This document shows, piece by piece, positions 35,601 through 46,945 of a stretch of DNA of 64,000 nucleotides. The translations under genes and the position numbers were made by a program. The DNA comes from Ligula intestinalis. Its lineage: Eukaryota > Platyhelminthes > Cestoda > Diphyllobothriidea > Diphyllobothriidae. The DNA lies in assembly GCA_036362985.1 (NCBI GenBank), contig JAYGXS010000008.1:13086143-13150142 (forward strand). The letters are read 5' to 3'. Within the stretch, counting starts at the first letter, position 1, and each line of letters starts with the position of its first letter. The notes below the pieces were generated by a model that saw only the letters and a list, made by a program, of their open reading frames with translations, ran no database searches and was not told where the DNA came from.

Positions 35601-35739
35601 GGCAGCCACCACGGCAGCATGGAGTAAGAGTTAATCGCAGTTCGCACGGTCGGCATGAATAATCAACCCACCGGCGAGCCCAAACGAGCAAACGGGCTTA
35701 TCAGGGCGGGCCACAACGAAACTATCCACCAGACTTTGA

Positions 35740-36094
35740 GGGGAGATCACACAGCAGCCACCCTGACGCACACGAGTGGCATGCAGACCCAGCGGTGATT
35801 ACATCAGTCGTGCAGGGGATGGGGGACGCACGTGACCGTCAGCAAACCGATGGCAGCCGCCCGCTGAGTGCGCGCGATGGGTGGAAAGATCCACCGATGA
35901 CTACAACAGCCGTGCAGCCGATGGGAGACACGCAAGGCCGCCACCACTCCGGTTGCAGTCACCCCTCGAGTGCGCGCGATGTGCAGACAGATCCACCGGG
36001 GACTACAACAGCCGAGCGGGTGACGGGGGTCACGCGAGGTCGTCTGCAGTCGCCCACGGAGAGGCAGAGGCCAATCCAGGACCAACAGAATGAC
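35740..36094 (+). repeat. 102-bp tandem repeat, about 3.3 copies, in family C tail
   Basis: Units begin at 35789, 35891 and 35993 with CCACCGATGACTACAACAGC-type starts, exactly 102 bp apart; a partial unit lies before 35789. Because 102 is a multiple of three, one frame stays open from 35795 to 36238, encoding a 34-residue repeat with TTTAVQPMGDTQGR and SSARD words. Frame continuity may simply follow from the period. Whether it is translated is unknown. Confidence 0.8.
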
Positions 36095-36228
36095 CAGGGT
36101 TGGTGCATTGGGCCAAACCCAATCACCGGCAATCAGGACGACCAGGATGCGCACGTAACACACCCCTATCATACGAGAAAGTCAGCAAGACAAACAAAAT
36201 CGAGGCAAGCAGGAACAATCACCTTGCC

Positions 36229-36275
36229 ACTCCGATGATGGAAACAAGCGTGTTCTCGAAACGTCAGCACCAATA
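36229..36275 (+). ncRNA. HHR-like motif in family C tail
   Basis: CCGAUGA in place of CUGAUGA, stem II arms GAAACA and UGUUC, then GAAA with ACGUC and AGCAC. The U4-to-C change is shared with the minus-strand family C copy at 40384-40424. The 34-residue repeat frame ends inside this motif. Confidence 0.5.
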
Positions 36276-36370
36276 CAGTGTGGTCCATGAAGGCGCCTTT
36301 TCTTTTTCATCTTCTTGTGGGGATGGGGAGCAGGATAATTTATCTGGACCTCCTATCTTTAGTCATGTTA

Positions 36371-36396
36371 ATATATTGATATATATATATATATAA
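36371..36396. repeat. (TA)n microsatellite ending the family C tail
   Basis: A pure AT dinucleotide run next to AATATATTGA. A similar run flanks the family C tail at 40245-40340, suggesting that these elements end in or insert at TA tracts. Confidence 0.8.
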
Positions 36397-37375
36397 TTAC
36401 GAGTTTGATTTTAACGATTTTTATTATGAAGGGAGAACGAGATATTAACTATCTGATCAACGTAGTTATCGGAAGAACGGTGCTTTATTGTGAAGATTTT
36501 CAAGAAATGCAGTACTGGAAGACGGTCACTCAGCCTGGAAAATTCTTTGTTATTCGAAGACTTATAACTGTTTAGTTTTAATTCTTGCAGAAGAACAAAG
36601 ATGTAGCAAATTTCATTTTAAACAGCTTTAAAGGCACGTTTGTTTTCTTAACTTTCTGCTAACTACGGTACTCTGAAAAATAATTATATTGTGCGGCAAG
36701 TCGAAAATCGTGTTTCTTTCTCTGATGTTACTTACAGTGCAAGGATTTAAGAGAATTAGTGCACAGAAAAGCTTTTGAACATAACATCAAAAGAAATTGC
36801 TTGAACAGTATAGGTGTTGGACCGTAAACTCAGGGTTAAACCATCGACGCACCTATTACAAAAATTAAACTAATCCCGCTATCCATAAATTGCGCAGAAA
36901 TATTTGATGGCAAATACCTAGCGCATGCAAAATGCCGAAATGTACGAAAAATGATGAGCCGTTCAGAAACCAGCTCTGATTAATAATGGATATTTCTAAG
37001 GTATTCAAAAGCCGAACATTTTAGATATAGCTGAAATTTGGATTGAGTAGTAAAGATACAATTGTCAGCTGAAATTGCAAACATACTGGCATGTCTATAT
37101 TAAAAGAATTTTCAATTCGTCAAATTGCTTCAAAGGGATCACTGATATTGTGGACTACACTGAGTTGTATATCGTACTTGAAAGAAGTTTGAATACTTCC
37201 GTATAAAGTGGAACTCGCGCAACCCAACGAATCTAAATTTTAAGATGTTCTTAAGGATAATTATAACTTAAATGAGTTAATTTTCACGTTTGGCACCCCA
37301 ACCCGTTTTCGATAAAATAATAAAAGTGCAATGAACAACAAAATTTTACTATAGGTGAAGTAGAACCAACAAACA
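36397..37375. other. No recognised gene
   Basis: AT-rich, intron-like sequence. Confidence 0.45.
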
Positions 37376-37530
37376 CTCAGGAGACAGGATTTGCCTTTTC
37401 TGGCCTATTTGCCAGCATCAGTTAGTCCCACCAAATTTCAGCTGACCAACTTTTGAGAATCAAACCCGGTTCTTTGTTCATAAAGTACAGCACCCTACCG
37501 TTGCACTACGTGTCGGTATTTTTGTCGGTT
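37376..37530 (-). repeat. tRNA-derived SINE, copy 2
   Basis: Minus strand: GTAGTGCAACGGTAGGGTGC (A-box-like), GAACCGGGTTTGATTC (B-box-like), then the body GGGACTAACTGATGC and GGCCAGAAAAGG matching the copy at 28186-28325. Confidence 0.7.
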
Positions 37531-38991
37531 ATGATGGGAAATCTGCTGAATGCAAATCTTAAGCCATGGAACCGATTACAGAGCCCTCGCAGGTACAGAT
37601 GATTCCATATCTGAATAAAGGTTTGGGATTAGGGAATGTAACACATCTTTGAGGTTGTTTAATTAGTTTATTGGTTTGACTTGAGGCGCAAAATATTGTT
37701 TACTAGAATTTACTTCTATTCACGTCAGTACAATGGGAGACAATGGAGGCAAAAGTTAGCGAAATCCAGCGATTGTTGATATCCGAGGAATTTCCTACGC
37801 TATTAATCTTTGCGGGGAAGAACTTCTTGTTTGTGCATGTTGCACTATAAAAGAACATTTATGATGAGCAGGAACTTTTTACTTATGTCTGTTCACAAAA
37901 CGGAAACTTTTGTTTTGCTTCCACAAATTGGAGGTACGCTTCCATTTGAGAGAATTGATTATTGTCGAAAAAAAAGATGAATTCAGTCTGTTACGTTTTG
38001 TGCCCCAACGCTAAGTAATTAAATTGCAAGAGACCAAAATGCGTTTTAGTAAGCCAACATTACTAGTTCTATTCAAGTTTACATTAACGTCCTCGGAATC
38101 TTATAAGTTTTCTTGATAACACCGTTAACGAACCCCACCAAAACGTTGTCAAAATAAAGTAGAAAAGGCATAAATATTAAAACTCTGAACGGAACTGGCT
38201 AAAGATAATCATGTTAAAAATATCTGAGGATACATTTAGTCACTTTGTTGTACATTTTAAATTAAACAGCGGTGCTCTGAAGTAAAAGAACATATTGAAA
38301 ACTATTCCAGTTTGCATATAAATGTAAGTTCTTTCAGTTTCGGCAGAGTACTCATCTGTAAGTTTTGAGGAAGTCCAAAAACTGGTCAAAATATCCCATT
38401 TAGATCTTGACTTCATCGTCAAAAATGGAAGAGTACACAGATATTCGACTTCGAAATATCTAATCAAAGCGCTTTTTTAAAAAGCAACTTCTTCTGAAAA
38501 GTTTTTTAGTGAACCTTAGACGTATTCATTTTCAGCTTTTGTTGTGGAAACTCATTTTGCTCTGCAATTAGTTGACCTTTTTGGGTGATTATAAAGTCAT
38601 GAACCACACAGGCAATTGCATATTGATGAGTATTAAAAAAATTATTACTACAATAAATGCTGTTAAGTCATTTTTTATTTTGAAGTTTTCGGTAACTAGG
38701 TTGACCAAATCGGTATTTATAGACGAACTAGGTAAAATACTGAAATTCGTAAAGTGTTCAGCAGAACTTCAAAAGAAATCTGCTGCTCTTCGCACTGGAA
38801 CTCTCGAAATAATCAAAAAGTATTCTGACAAAGGAGAATATCTTTCAATACACGCAATATGGTATGAATTTGCTAACAAGTACAAATTCAATCTATTTTT
38901 TTAGTCAACAACCAGCCTTTACGTGCGTGACCTTTAATCTTTTTTATTCTGCTAAACAGCCGGGATGTGAATACTGTAGTCGCATACCAAC
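37531..38991. other. No supported gene
   Basis: AT-rich. A plus frame at 38572-38904 has a Lys-rich, helical-looking end (AELQKKSAALRTGTLEIIKK), but its potential splice sites do not give phase 0 with the neighbouring exons. Not called. Confidence 0.4.
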
Positions 38992-39104
38992 TTGTAGGAT
39001 AGAATGATCTGACACCGACAAAGGTGATGGCACCGGCCAAGGCTCAAAATGGCCATTTCGGTTTTCCTTGTCACTGCCGGTCCCCATGTCATTCTATCCT
39101 ACAA
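38992..39104. repeat. Small inverted repeat / MITE-like hairpin
   Basis: TTGTAGGATAGAATGA at 38992-39007 is the exact reverse complement of 39089-39104. Between them lies CTCAAAATGGCCATTTCGG, which resembles the SINE body (TCATTTCGGTCTC). About 113 bp in all. Confidence 0.65.
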
Positions 39105-39501
39105 ATTGTAAGCCAACTGTCTGTGAGGGCTCTATAGAGAGTTAAAGGTATAGCGGAACATAAAATGTAGTTTTAGTTAATCGGTGAGCCGCCTACCGTT
39201 CATACTTATATTTGCTTCATCTACCTGATGCGATCACAGGTGTTCACAGAGCGGTCCTTGTACAAGTAAGCCTCACGCTGACGATTGGCTAGATTGGCCT
39301 TCCTGTGCGCCCAGTCCCAAAGAGGTCAAAAACTGAGCGTTTCCCTCAATCCCTGACATGGGCTTGAATGGTGACCCAGCCACCGAGGCTGGGCGCTCCG
39401 GACATCTATCACGCAATATCCTGATGCATAAGCTGATGGACACTGGGGCTACAGAACCACCACAAATTTTAAAATCATATTGCTATTTGTTTTTTTTTCA
39501 G
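39105..39501. other. Intron-like sequence ending in a strong 3' splice site
   Basis: Moderate GC, no feature except the T9 tract and CAG at 39490-39501. Confidence 0.4.
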
Positions 39502-40203
39502 GAATCCAAGATAAACCTACAGGAAAGGCTGACCAGCAGTTTTCAAAAACCAGCCCATTTCCAACCTGCGCCCGCCTACCGCCAAGAGCCAGTACAATTT
39601 TATTCACCAGATGCAACAAAGTCAGAACTGCCGATGACACTGCCGTCGACACTGCCGTCGACACTGCCTTCCCAGGCACCCCCACCGCTACCACCCACAG
39701 CTTCGTCAGTAGCAGCAGCTGCAAGGGCAGTCTCCGGTACGAAGCAACCCGTCTATGCATCTTGTCTTCAAAGTGCCATCCGACAGCAGGCTGGTATCTG
39801 CCCCGTCATCAGTCAAGCCGAGGCCAAAGCAACGCCAAGCCTCGGGGACTCACCCAGACTATCCAATTTCGGTGGTTCGATGAGTATTCGGGAGCGTAAG
39901 GCAAGCCTGGCGGGGAAGCGGCAGAACCTCATTTCTGAGGCCTTCGTTGGTCGTATTCGGGAACGCATTCGTGAGCGGCACCAAGAGCATCAGGCACCGC
40001 TCAACGAGCAGTGTCAGGCTGTCAGCATGAGGACAGCGGCTGCTACTAGCGTGGGGCTGCCCGTCACGCAAAGCTTGAATGTGAATCTCAGAGCCACCAC
40101 TGCCAAGGACGTGCTGCAGGAGACCCTGATTGGCATGCCGCAGGATGATAAAGGTTTTACCTGTCACAGACGATTTTCATCGATAGGGAGCAAGCCTCAA
40201 TCT
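39502..40203 (+). CDS. Large internal exon, 234 codons, Pro/Ser-rich, unidentified host gene
   Basis: A T-rich tract and CAG end at 39501; GTGAGT follows at 40204. The 702 nt between are open and phase 0 at both ends, like the exon at 29778-29915. Composition is markedly GC-richer than its flanks. The peptide starts ESKINLQERLTSSF, then a Pro/Thr/Ser-rich low-complexity stretch with three LPST units (about 39638-39670, a 12-bp DNA repeat), an Ala-rich run, then a basic region SIRERKASLAGKRQNL and VGRIRERIRERHQEHQ that may be helical. No enzyme motif or membrane segment. Probably a scaffold-like or disordered segment. Family not recognised. Confidence 0.68.
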
Positions 40204-40244
40204 GTGAGTTAAATCAATATTCACATATCATACATACGAAAATA

Positions 40245-40450
40245 TGAATATATATATATATATTCACTCAGGAATGTGCGAACACCGATCGAATAGGCTT
40301 ACGAACTAAACAAAGTTCATATATATATATATAAATATATGGAATGAGAAGGTAAGGTGATGACTGGGGGAGAATGTTTATATGTCTGAGCTTTCACACT
40401 CATGTTCGAGCACATCATCGGAGGTAGACATTTGGGTCAACAACATGAGT
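40245..40450 (-). mobile_element. Family C PLE tail, minus strand
   Basis: On the minus strand: HHR-like motif (40424-40384), GACATATAAACATTC, a (TA)n run, then the 65-bp motif shared with 34905-34970, then another (TA)n run. It lies about 40 bp after the exon donor at 40204, so within the following intron if the exon model holds. Confidence 0.7.
40384..40424 (-). ncRNA. HHR-like motif, family C, minus strand
   Basis: CCGAUGA, stem II UGUGCUC/GAGUGU around GAACAU, GAAA followed by GCUC and AGAC. The AGCU is self-complementary, where the related copy at 36229 has ACGU. Shares the C4 core variant with that copy. Confidence 0.5.
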
Positions 40451-40725
40451 TAAAATAGGGGCTTACTGCTAGCTGCTGGTTGGTCCGCATGTTGGTTGGC
40501 ATGTATGCCTACACTGTTGCCATTAGGGCTCTCACTGGAGCCTCCACCACGAGGCGGCTATGATATAGGCAGGAGAACATTAGATTCTGGTTGGTTCTAG
40601 ATGATTATTTAGGACATCCTGCTTGGGCAGACAGCTTGCTCTTTCGTAATGAAAGATGTCATACGAGTGCTAAAGGTGGGCATTAAAAATCGTCCAAGTG
40701 TGATTAAACTCACTGCGCAACGCGT

Positions 40726-40805
40726 GGCGTTTTTAGTTCAATTGATAGGGAGTTGGCTGCATAAAGGCCTTCCTTGATATTCGGGTTCAAATCGCACCGA
40801 GCGCC
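40726..40805 (+). repeat. tRNA-like sequence (pseudo-tRNA or SINE head)
   Basis: GGCGTTT and GAGCGCC can pair as a 7-bp acceptor-like stem with two wobbles. Internal TTAGTTCAATTGATAGGG resembles an A box and CGGGTTCAAATC a B box. The T-stem pairs poorly and the length is 80 nt, so it is not called as a working tRNA. Confidence 0.45.
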
Positions 40806-43800
40806 GCGAGTTTTTTCTCAATTAGGTCAACTAGATTGAGCTAATTCACCAAAACTCCGAAATAATTTATTATACATATTTTATATGGCAAAGATACGAT
40901 AAAATATGTACTATTTTGAAGCACTGACACGTGTTTTGCGCGTTGTTTCTGCTGTTGCATAATGCAGCAACTAGGGGATCGGCTACTCAATATGGTCTTA
41001 CTGCGTTCCCTATGCGGTTTCTGATATAGATAACCTCCAGATAAAAATAAGGGAATAAATTTTGGAAATAATGTGGTGCATTACTTAGAGGTGGAGGACT
41101 AGATAATGCCTTTTAATATCAGACTTGTCGTTTCTATGGTCATTTGTGTCGGAGACAATCCACTTCCATGGAATAGCCACGTAATGAACACTCTACAGGT
41201 TTTATATATTTCTAGTTGGCAAAAACAGCAGGATTTATTTGATTCATGAAATGTCTCGAGTGCTCTTTATCTCCTTCCTCTCAACTGCATCATAGGAGTA
41301 AAACATGCGAGAAATACAAAACTGAATTGATACAGAGAGGTCCAAAATGTCATAGGGCATGGTCACGAAGGCTGATTAAAAAAGCAAGAGAGGTAAAAAA
41401 GCTGGAAAGAAAAACAAAAGAAAATTAGTTAAGGCGAAAAAAGAGGGCAGAGACTGTGTAAATCTGGGAGCCGGATGTTACCAAGACAAAGCTAAGGTAA
41501 ACACATGCTCCAACTGTTTACAGAGGTCAGGTTTAGACCGCGTTAAACAGGTTGCCTCTGGTTAGCGCAAGGTAGGAGTTGTTCGTGCACGAACAAGTAC
41601 TCGGAAGGAAGTTTTAGGGTCCACAGAAAGGACCGTATCTAGCAAGTGTTCCGTAATGGAGGAACGGGGGGTTCTATTTTCCTGTTTGAATAGCCAACTA
41701 GTCAAGTGCTCCTTGGCTCTGGTTGCTAATAGCCTTTACATTCGCTCTATGTACTTGCATCCGCAAATGCATATAAATTCATAAACAAAATTGGTGGAAG
41801 TTGGCAATGGTAAGGCATCCTTCGCAGAGGAAATTAGTAAGGGCCTAGTTGGAGAGCAAAATATGAGCTCAGCAGCATGATTAGTTATTTAAATGGCTTA
41901 AGCAGGCATTTCTTGATGGTATTAAAATACTATCACCTCTAAAGTGCAAGTATACCAAAACAGATTTTTTGGAGCTCACTGTTTCGTCATTTTTGGTCCC
42001 GAGGGGTTACTATACTTGTCTATTAACTGAGCTGGATATGGCCAAATCATTATACCGTACTCCACACATTTTTATAGCTGATGTTTCTGCAGGTCCCTAA
42101 AGGACCCAAATTGCGCTAAAATTTAACAAAATTGCCTGAACATTCACCATTGAACGGCTATTCCAGAAAACTATCGAAAACGGCAGAAGTAATGTTAAGA
42201 TAATTCAGGTCGTCCAGGTTATGCGCACCTTACCCCCTTTCCCTTGGGCTTCTATTTATTTCCAACAAAAAATTCTTTGTAGGGGCCAAAATAACCTTCA
42301 AAAATTGCAAATAGATTTTCAGAAGATTTGAAGATCAAGCTTACTTTACTCATTCGACCAAAGGTCATGTGTTCGCCGAGATCTGGGCCGATAGGGAGCC
42401 AAAAGTACAAAAAGAAGGTTGTGATTTCTGTCCGGAAAGTTCAGTAGCTGGCCGAAGTGCTTACGCTACTCGCACAGGGGAAAATGTTTAATCTGATTAA
42501 GAATAGTCAGCGCATTTCACCAGCTGGGTTCAATATTTAGCTGGCTTAACAAGTATCTCCCATCTCGTCACCTGCAAAACTAGACGTCCTGAGAACTAAC
42601 CGTAAAAGTTAAACATTGAAAAAAGATTCTTATTTTGAATTTGCTGATGAAAAAATACGTCAGTATAATTACGTTAGTATTTTAAATACCCTAATACACG
42701 TATATTTATCGCAGGCGTCATTGGCTGTCTGGTGGATTTAAAAATATCGAACAGATAATGTGCAGCAAGCGTATAAAGTCTGTTTGGGTCCACCATATGG
42801 AAGTTTTTCTTTCCTCGAATGACGCTGGAGAGGCGTAGGAGAGATCCTAAGGCAAATGCAACTTTGCTTGATTATAAACACATTTTTCATGCATACTGAG
42901 TTTAATTGTTTTAAAAAGACAATAGCTAGATTGGTGTCCATTATTAATTTGCGGAGTGAACGATTTGCCATACCTACATGCAATGTCCAGTTATTGTTTA
43001 AACACTAACACTGCGTTATAATCCTCATAAGAAACGGTGGTCTAATCCCTTAGTCGTGTCAATGGGAGCCCATTTTGCACGTTGATAAAGGTAAAAATCC
43101 TTATTTCTAATGTTAATCATAACCGCTTGCGCGTAATGATCCGGTGCTGAATAAGAGCATTGTTTTAATATGACGTGGACAGTTGATTGACCTTATTTGC
43201 ACCTTTACTTCTCCACTTACGCTTGCACACAGTCACTTCTTCTTCACGAAATGCTTTCGGTTTCTTTTTACCCAAATGGTAAATCTGCGGTCTACAAAAT
43301 GGTTTTAGATCTTACTCTGGTCCTCGGAGTGATTTTGTATGTTCGCTGACGTTTTGGACAGTCAAAAGCGTGAGCTGACTTTATCGATCAGCAATTTTAA
43401 ATTGTGGCTGTACGTGTTTTCCATAGGCTGACCGATCGTTCTCCTTGGCCCTTTGTCTGGATTTTAGAATAACTTGACGGCAGTCAGTTTTGTGTTTCAT
43501 TCTCACGACACAGCATGCTGGTCAGCCTGTTCCTCATGGTTTCGTCACAGGGCCGTCTTGGATTGCGAATTCTTATTTCAGTTTGACTTTATCCTGCCCT
43601 TTAATCACGTAAAACTTTTTAGGTCGGAAAAACGTCCAAATGCCATGCGCCAGACACTGCAAGCAGTACTTATTGAAATGCCAAACTGGAAGTTTGAGAG
43701 GATTCTATGACAAAGATTAACAACCCAGAATTTACCATTAATGTTTCCATATTTTTGAACGTGATCAGCGTAATTCTTTGCTACGATATAAGACCTCTAG

Positions 43801-45939
43801 ACTACCTGCTTTAATGGAAGATTTTTATTGATAGTGAAAAACGCTTTTTCAAAGTGACATACAACATTTTAGCAAAATGGCTTTTTCCACTGACATTGAG
43901 GGTCAACTTAATAAAATTCTCACATATTTACAGCTTTACACGAAACCCGCATCTATTTGTCCACAGTTTCGGTCTCAGCGTCTAAGTTTCCGTTCCTCTG
44001 CTTGAACTGGACGCCCAATGTTCTGATATACGGATATAAGAAAAGGCATAGGTCTGAAGATTGAGTGCATATTAAGAGAAAATTTAGCAGCCTGTCAGAA
44101 AGATTCCAAAAACCTTAACCATTGATAGTTGTGGGCGCCTATTTATGTCAATTGCAATCGAGATCATTAAAAGTGGTATATGGAGGTTTGCCAATCGCAT
44201 AACGGGACACAATATTTTTGCGTTGTGGCTTCCGGCTCAGTATCTAGTGTAGACTGGTGTACTTAAGCCAATAAACCCTTTACTGGGGACATAAAATATA
44301 AAACCAAACTCTTTTATGGCAATGCATATGGCTTTATTCGCTCTCATTCATTGTATAAATTTGCCCTAGACTGCATATAAATTGCCTTTATTACTACGAC
44401 AGCTTTAAGGGATCCACACGTTTCTGGCAATTCAACCAAGAAGTGATTTTGAAAAGCTGTAACTAGAATGAAAGCAAAGACTTGTCCTACAAAACAGGGA
44501 ATAGGAAGTATTATTTATGCATATATTTACATATCACCTTCCTTGTGGCACAACGCCCCGGAAAAATCACGCTAAGAGACACGTTTTCCGGATGCTGCGC
44601 TCACTTTTTTCCTTATGGACATAAGTGTGCGTATTAAAAAACACAAAAATACTTTAAATGTCTTCCCCCTTAAATTGCACGGCCATCCGTTTGAGAGATG
44701 ACTGCTGAAAAAAGGAACCTAAGTGCATGCAGTACGACCTGGAAGTTAGACAAAGTGCCGAAGTTTGCGAAAGATTGATATTTGCTTGCAAATCCGCATT
44801 AACATATGGACAAAAGCTTTAAAATGGTGAGCAGTCTTCAACAAATACTTCTTTGAAGATAATTTAAAAACTACCTATTATTCATTAAGAAAAATAAAAT
44901 GTTCCTCGTAATAAATTCCAATTCAATCGTTGGTGGAATGCAATTCTCAAATTCACCTGAAAATCAATGATTTCCTCTGGGCTTAAAGTGCATTAAGTTA
45001 ATTTTTACCATAGTTAATAAATTTCAAGCCACGTTCTTAGCTTTGCATATGGAAAGCGAGTGCCGAATATGTACTGAGATTATCCAAAATTCTAAATCTT
45101 CTATCTATTTCACTTGTAAATTACGCTTAAGCGGAAATAAGATTCTATTGAACAGTGAATTAATGCATGCCTAAGGTGTAGCCCAACTACTATTGACCTT
45201 CCTTTCCACGAAATATATACGCAGCTTCGGTTACCATCCCAAATCGTTGACAAGGTAAAGGAAAATGCGATAAAAGCGTCTTTTTCTGGGTAAAGTGTCA
45301 AAATTGTCATAGATTTGCCAGAAATAATTATAAAGAACTGAAATTATTCTTTTGCTTTTTAAAAACAGTGCAAGTCCTTCTAAATTGGCTTCATTTAGCT
45401 TTTTTTAAGTAACAACTTACTCCTTAGGTTCCAAAAGGGACATATTTTAAACTGCCTTGCTAATAAAAGAGTTCTTACATAAAATTATTTACAAAAAGTT
45501 TGCTTCTATCGTAATAAATAACATAGGAAATGTGTTCCGTATCAGGCGATCTCGGATTCATTCCAAAATTAATACTCCTAGCCCTCAATATATTGAAGCA
45601 GAGGCAGTTTTTCTAAGTAAAGGCATTCTCAGGATATAATCCCCCTGGTTAGTTTAAAAAACCCTGAAAAAATCTACGCTTAATCACCAAGTCAAATCAC
45701 GTCATGATATTTTCATGAATTTGCACACAGACTCTACAAACCTTTATCAGTATTTTTACTGTTTGGAATAATCACTTATCTCTTACACTGCTTAAATAAT
45801 ATTGCAAGCCCTCACAAAGTTCTGTGATGGTCACATTACGAAAAAGCTGTAATCGTAGGTGTTCGTCCTTTTCTAGCATAAATATATAACCGCTATTATC
45901 AATGCAAGTTTAAATAAACCCATGGCCCATTTCTGTTAA
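40806..45939. other. Long stretch without recognised gene
   Basis: AT-rich. Frames at 41246-41428 (Lys-rich), 42738-42983 and 43474-43710 have no motif, no splice context and no repeat partner in the window. The following exons of the host gene, if any, were not found here. Confidence 0.45.
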
Positions 45940-46345
45940 TTGAACTTGCAGTACCTAGATTGGATTCCTCATTCCTTGTGGATAAATAGCGTCCTATTGC
46001 AACCTTCAGTCTCTCGACATATATATATATATATATATATATATTGGAGTTTCTTACTCAGGAGAAGTCTCCAACTGCTTGTTCTGCTTTGTATGGATAT
46101 GATAAAGTGTTTCCGGATAACCGCGCTTGAATGAACATTTGCAGGTGGGCAAGCATACCTTTTTTTAAGCTATTGGCAGTCAGAAATTTTAATGATATGA
46201 TGGCCACACAATGAAACAAAGTAATATTACAGGGCTGTTGACATTTCATTGCAGAAACGGCCAGCATGATTATATATTAGCTTGGATGGTTATCACACGG
46301 CGAGTCTGAAAACTTTCAATTCAAAGTAATTGTAGGTAAATAGTC
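45940..46345 (+). repeat. Repeat family Z, copy 1, with zinc-finger relic
   Basis: CCTTGTGGATAAATAGCGTC, then a (TA)n run (46018-46044), then TTTGTATGGATATGATAAAG, GTTTCCGGATAACCGCGC, TTGAATGA, GGGCAAGCATACC. Translated in pieces it recalls a C2H2 finger (YDKVFP......L..H), with a stop. Followed by AATGAAACAAAGTAAT and TGACATTTCATT words shared with copy 2. Confidence 0.65.
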
Positions 46346-46850
46346 GCTAAAGGCCGGGTTTTTATTGCAAAAAACTCTTCCAAAAATCTGAAAAACCACT
46401 TGAACACGAACATTTTAAAAGCAAATATAAACGCCTAACATTCTCCAGTATTAACCTTCACGAACATAATGTGATACACTTTACAAATCACTTTTTCGCA
46501 AAGTTAAGCATCAATACTTGATACAGAAACTGTAAGCCCTATATTCATTTTGCATCTGCGAAGATATAAAAATGCTCCTCAAATCTTCACAGTTTATAAA
46601 CCGCCATCGATGTGACCGATGAGGGGGCATTTTGCCTATGCACGTTAGCTACTTTTGTCTACTTGTCTGTAAAATAAACAGGGTCTAGGTGCATTTGATT
46701 CAGAACTGTATAACGCGGGCCCTGTTGACTCTGTTTTGCAATGCTGTTGAAGGAGGCGTACATGATCTGTTCTAAAAAGTTGAAAATATGCGAGGCCCAT
46801 GTTACTTAATAGAAGGCGGAAAGCAGTCCTCTGGAACCAGTATTTCATTT

Positions 46851-46890
46851 GCCCGACGCTTCAAACTCGCACGCGAGCTTACTTTCAAGG
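46851..46890 (-). ncRNA. HHR-like motif, family D left arm
   Basis: Minus strand: UUGAAAGUAAGCUCGCGUGC, then GAGUUUGAAGCGUCGGGC and CAAAUGAAAUACUGG. Stem II AGCUCGC/GCGAGUU is good, but the CUGANGA part is decayed. Recognised from position and the tail words after it. Confidence 0.35.
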
Positions 46891-46945
46891 AATAACAAAA
46901 TGTACAGCTCACCCTGTATTAAGCTCAAATCTGCCAAATTGACCT

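Noticed and set aside
34979..35662. Long frames reading through the N gap on both strands
   Set aside because: They exist only because N codons are not stops.
1177..36094. Direct repeats that might be taken for CRISPR arrays (1177-1411, 35740-36094)
   Set aside because: Units are contiguous and diverged, without unique spacers, in a eukaryotic retroelement tail.
38572..38904. 110-codon plus frame with a Lys-rich helical end
   Set aside because: Splice sites that can be proposed give mixed phases, the start is in AT-rich sequence, and no domain is seen.
46018..46044. (TA)n run as a regulatory site
   Set aside because: A simple microsatellite inside a Z repeat; no promoter context.
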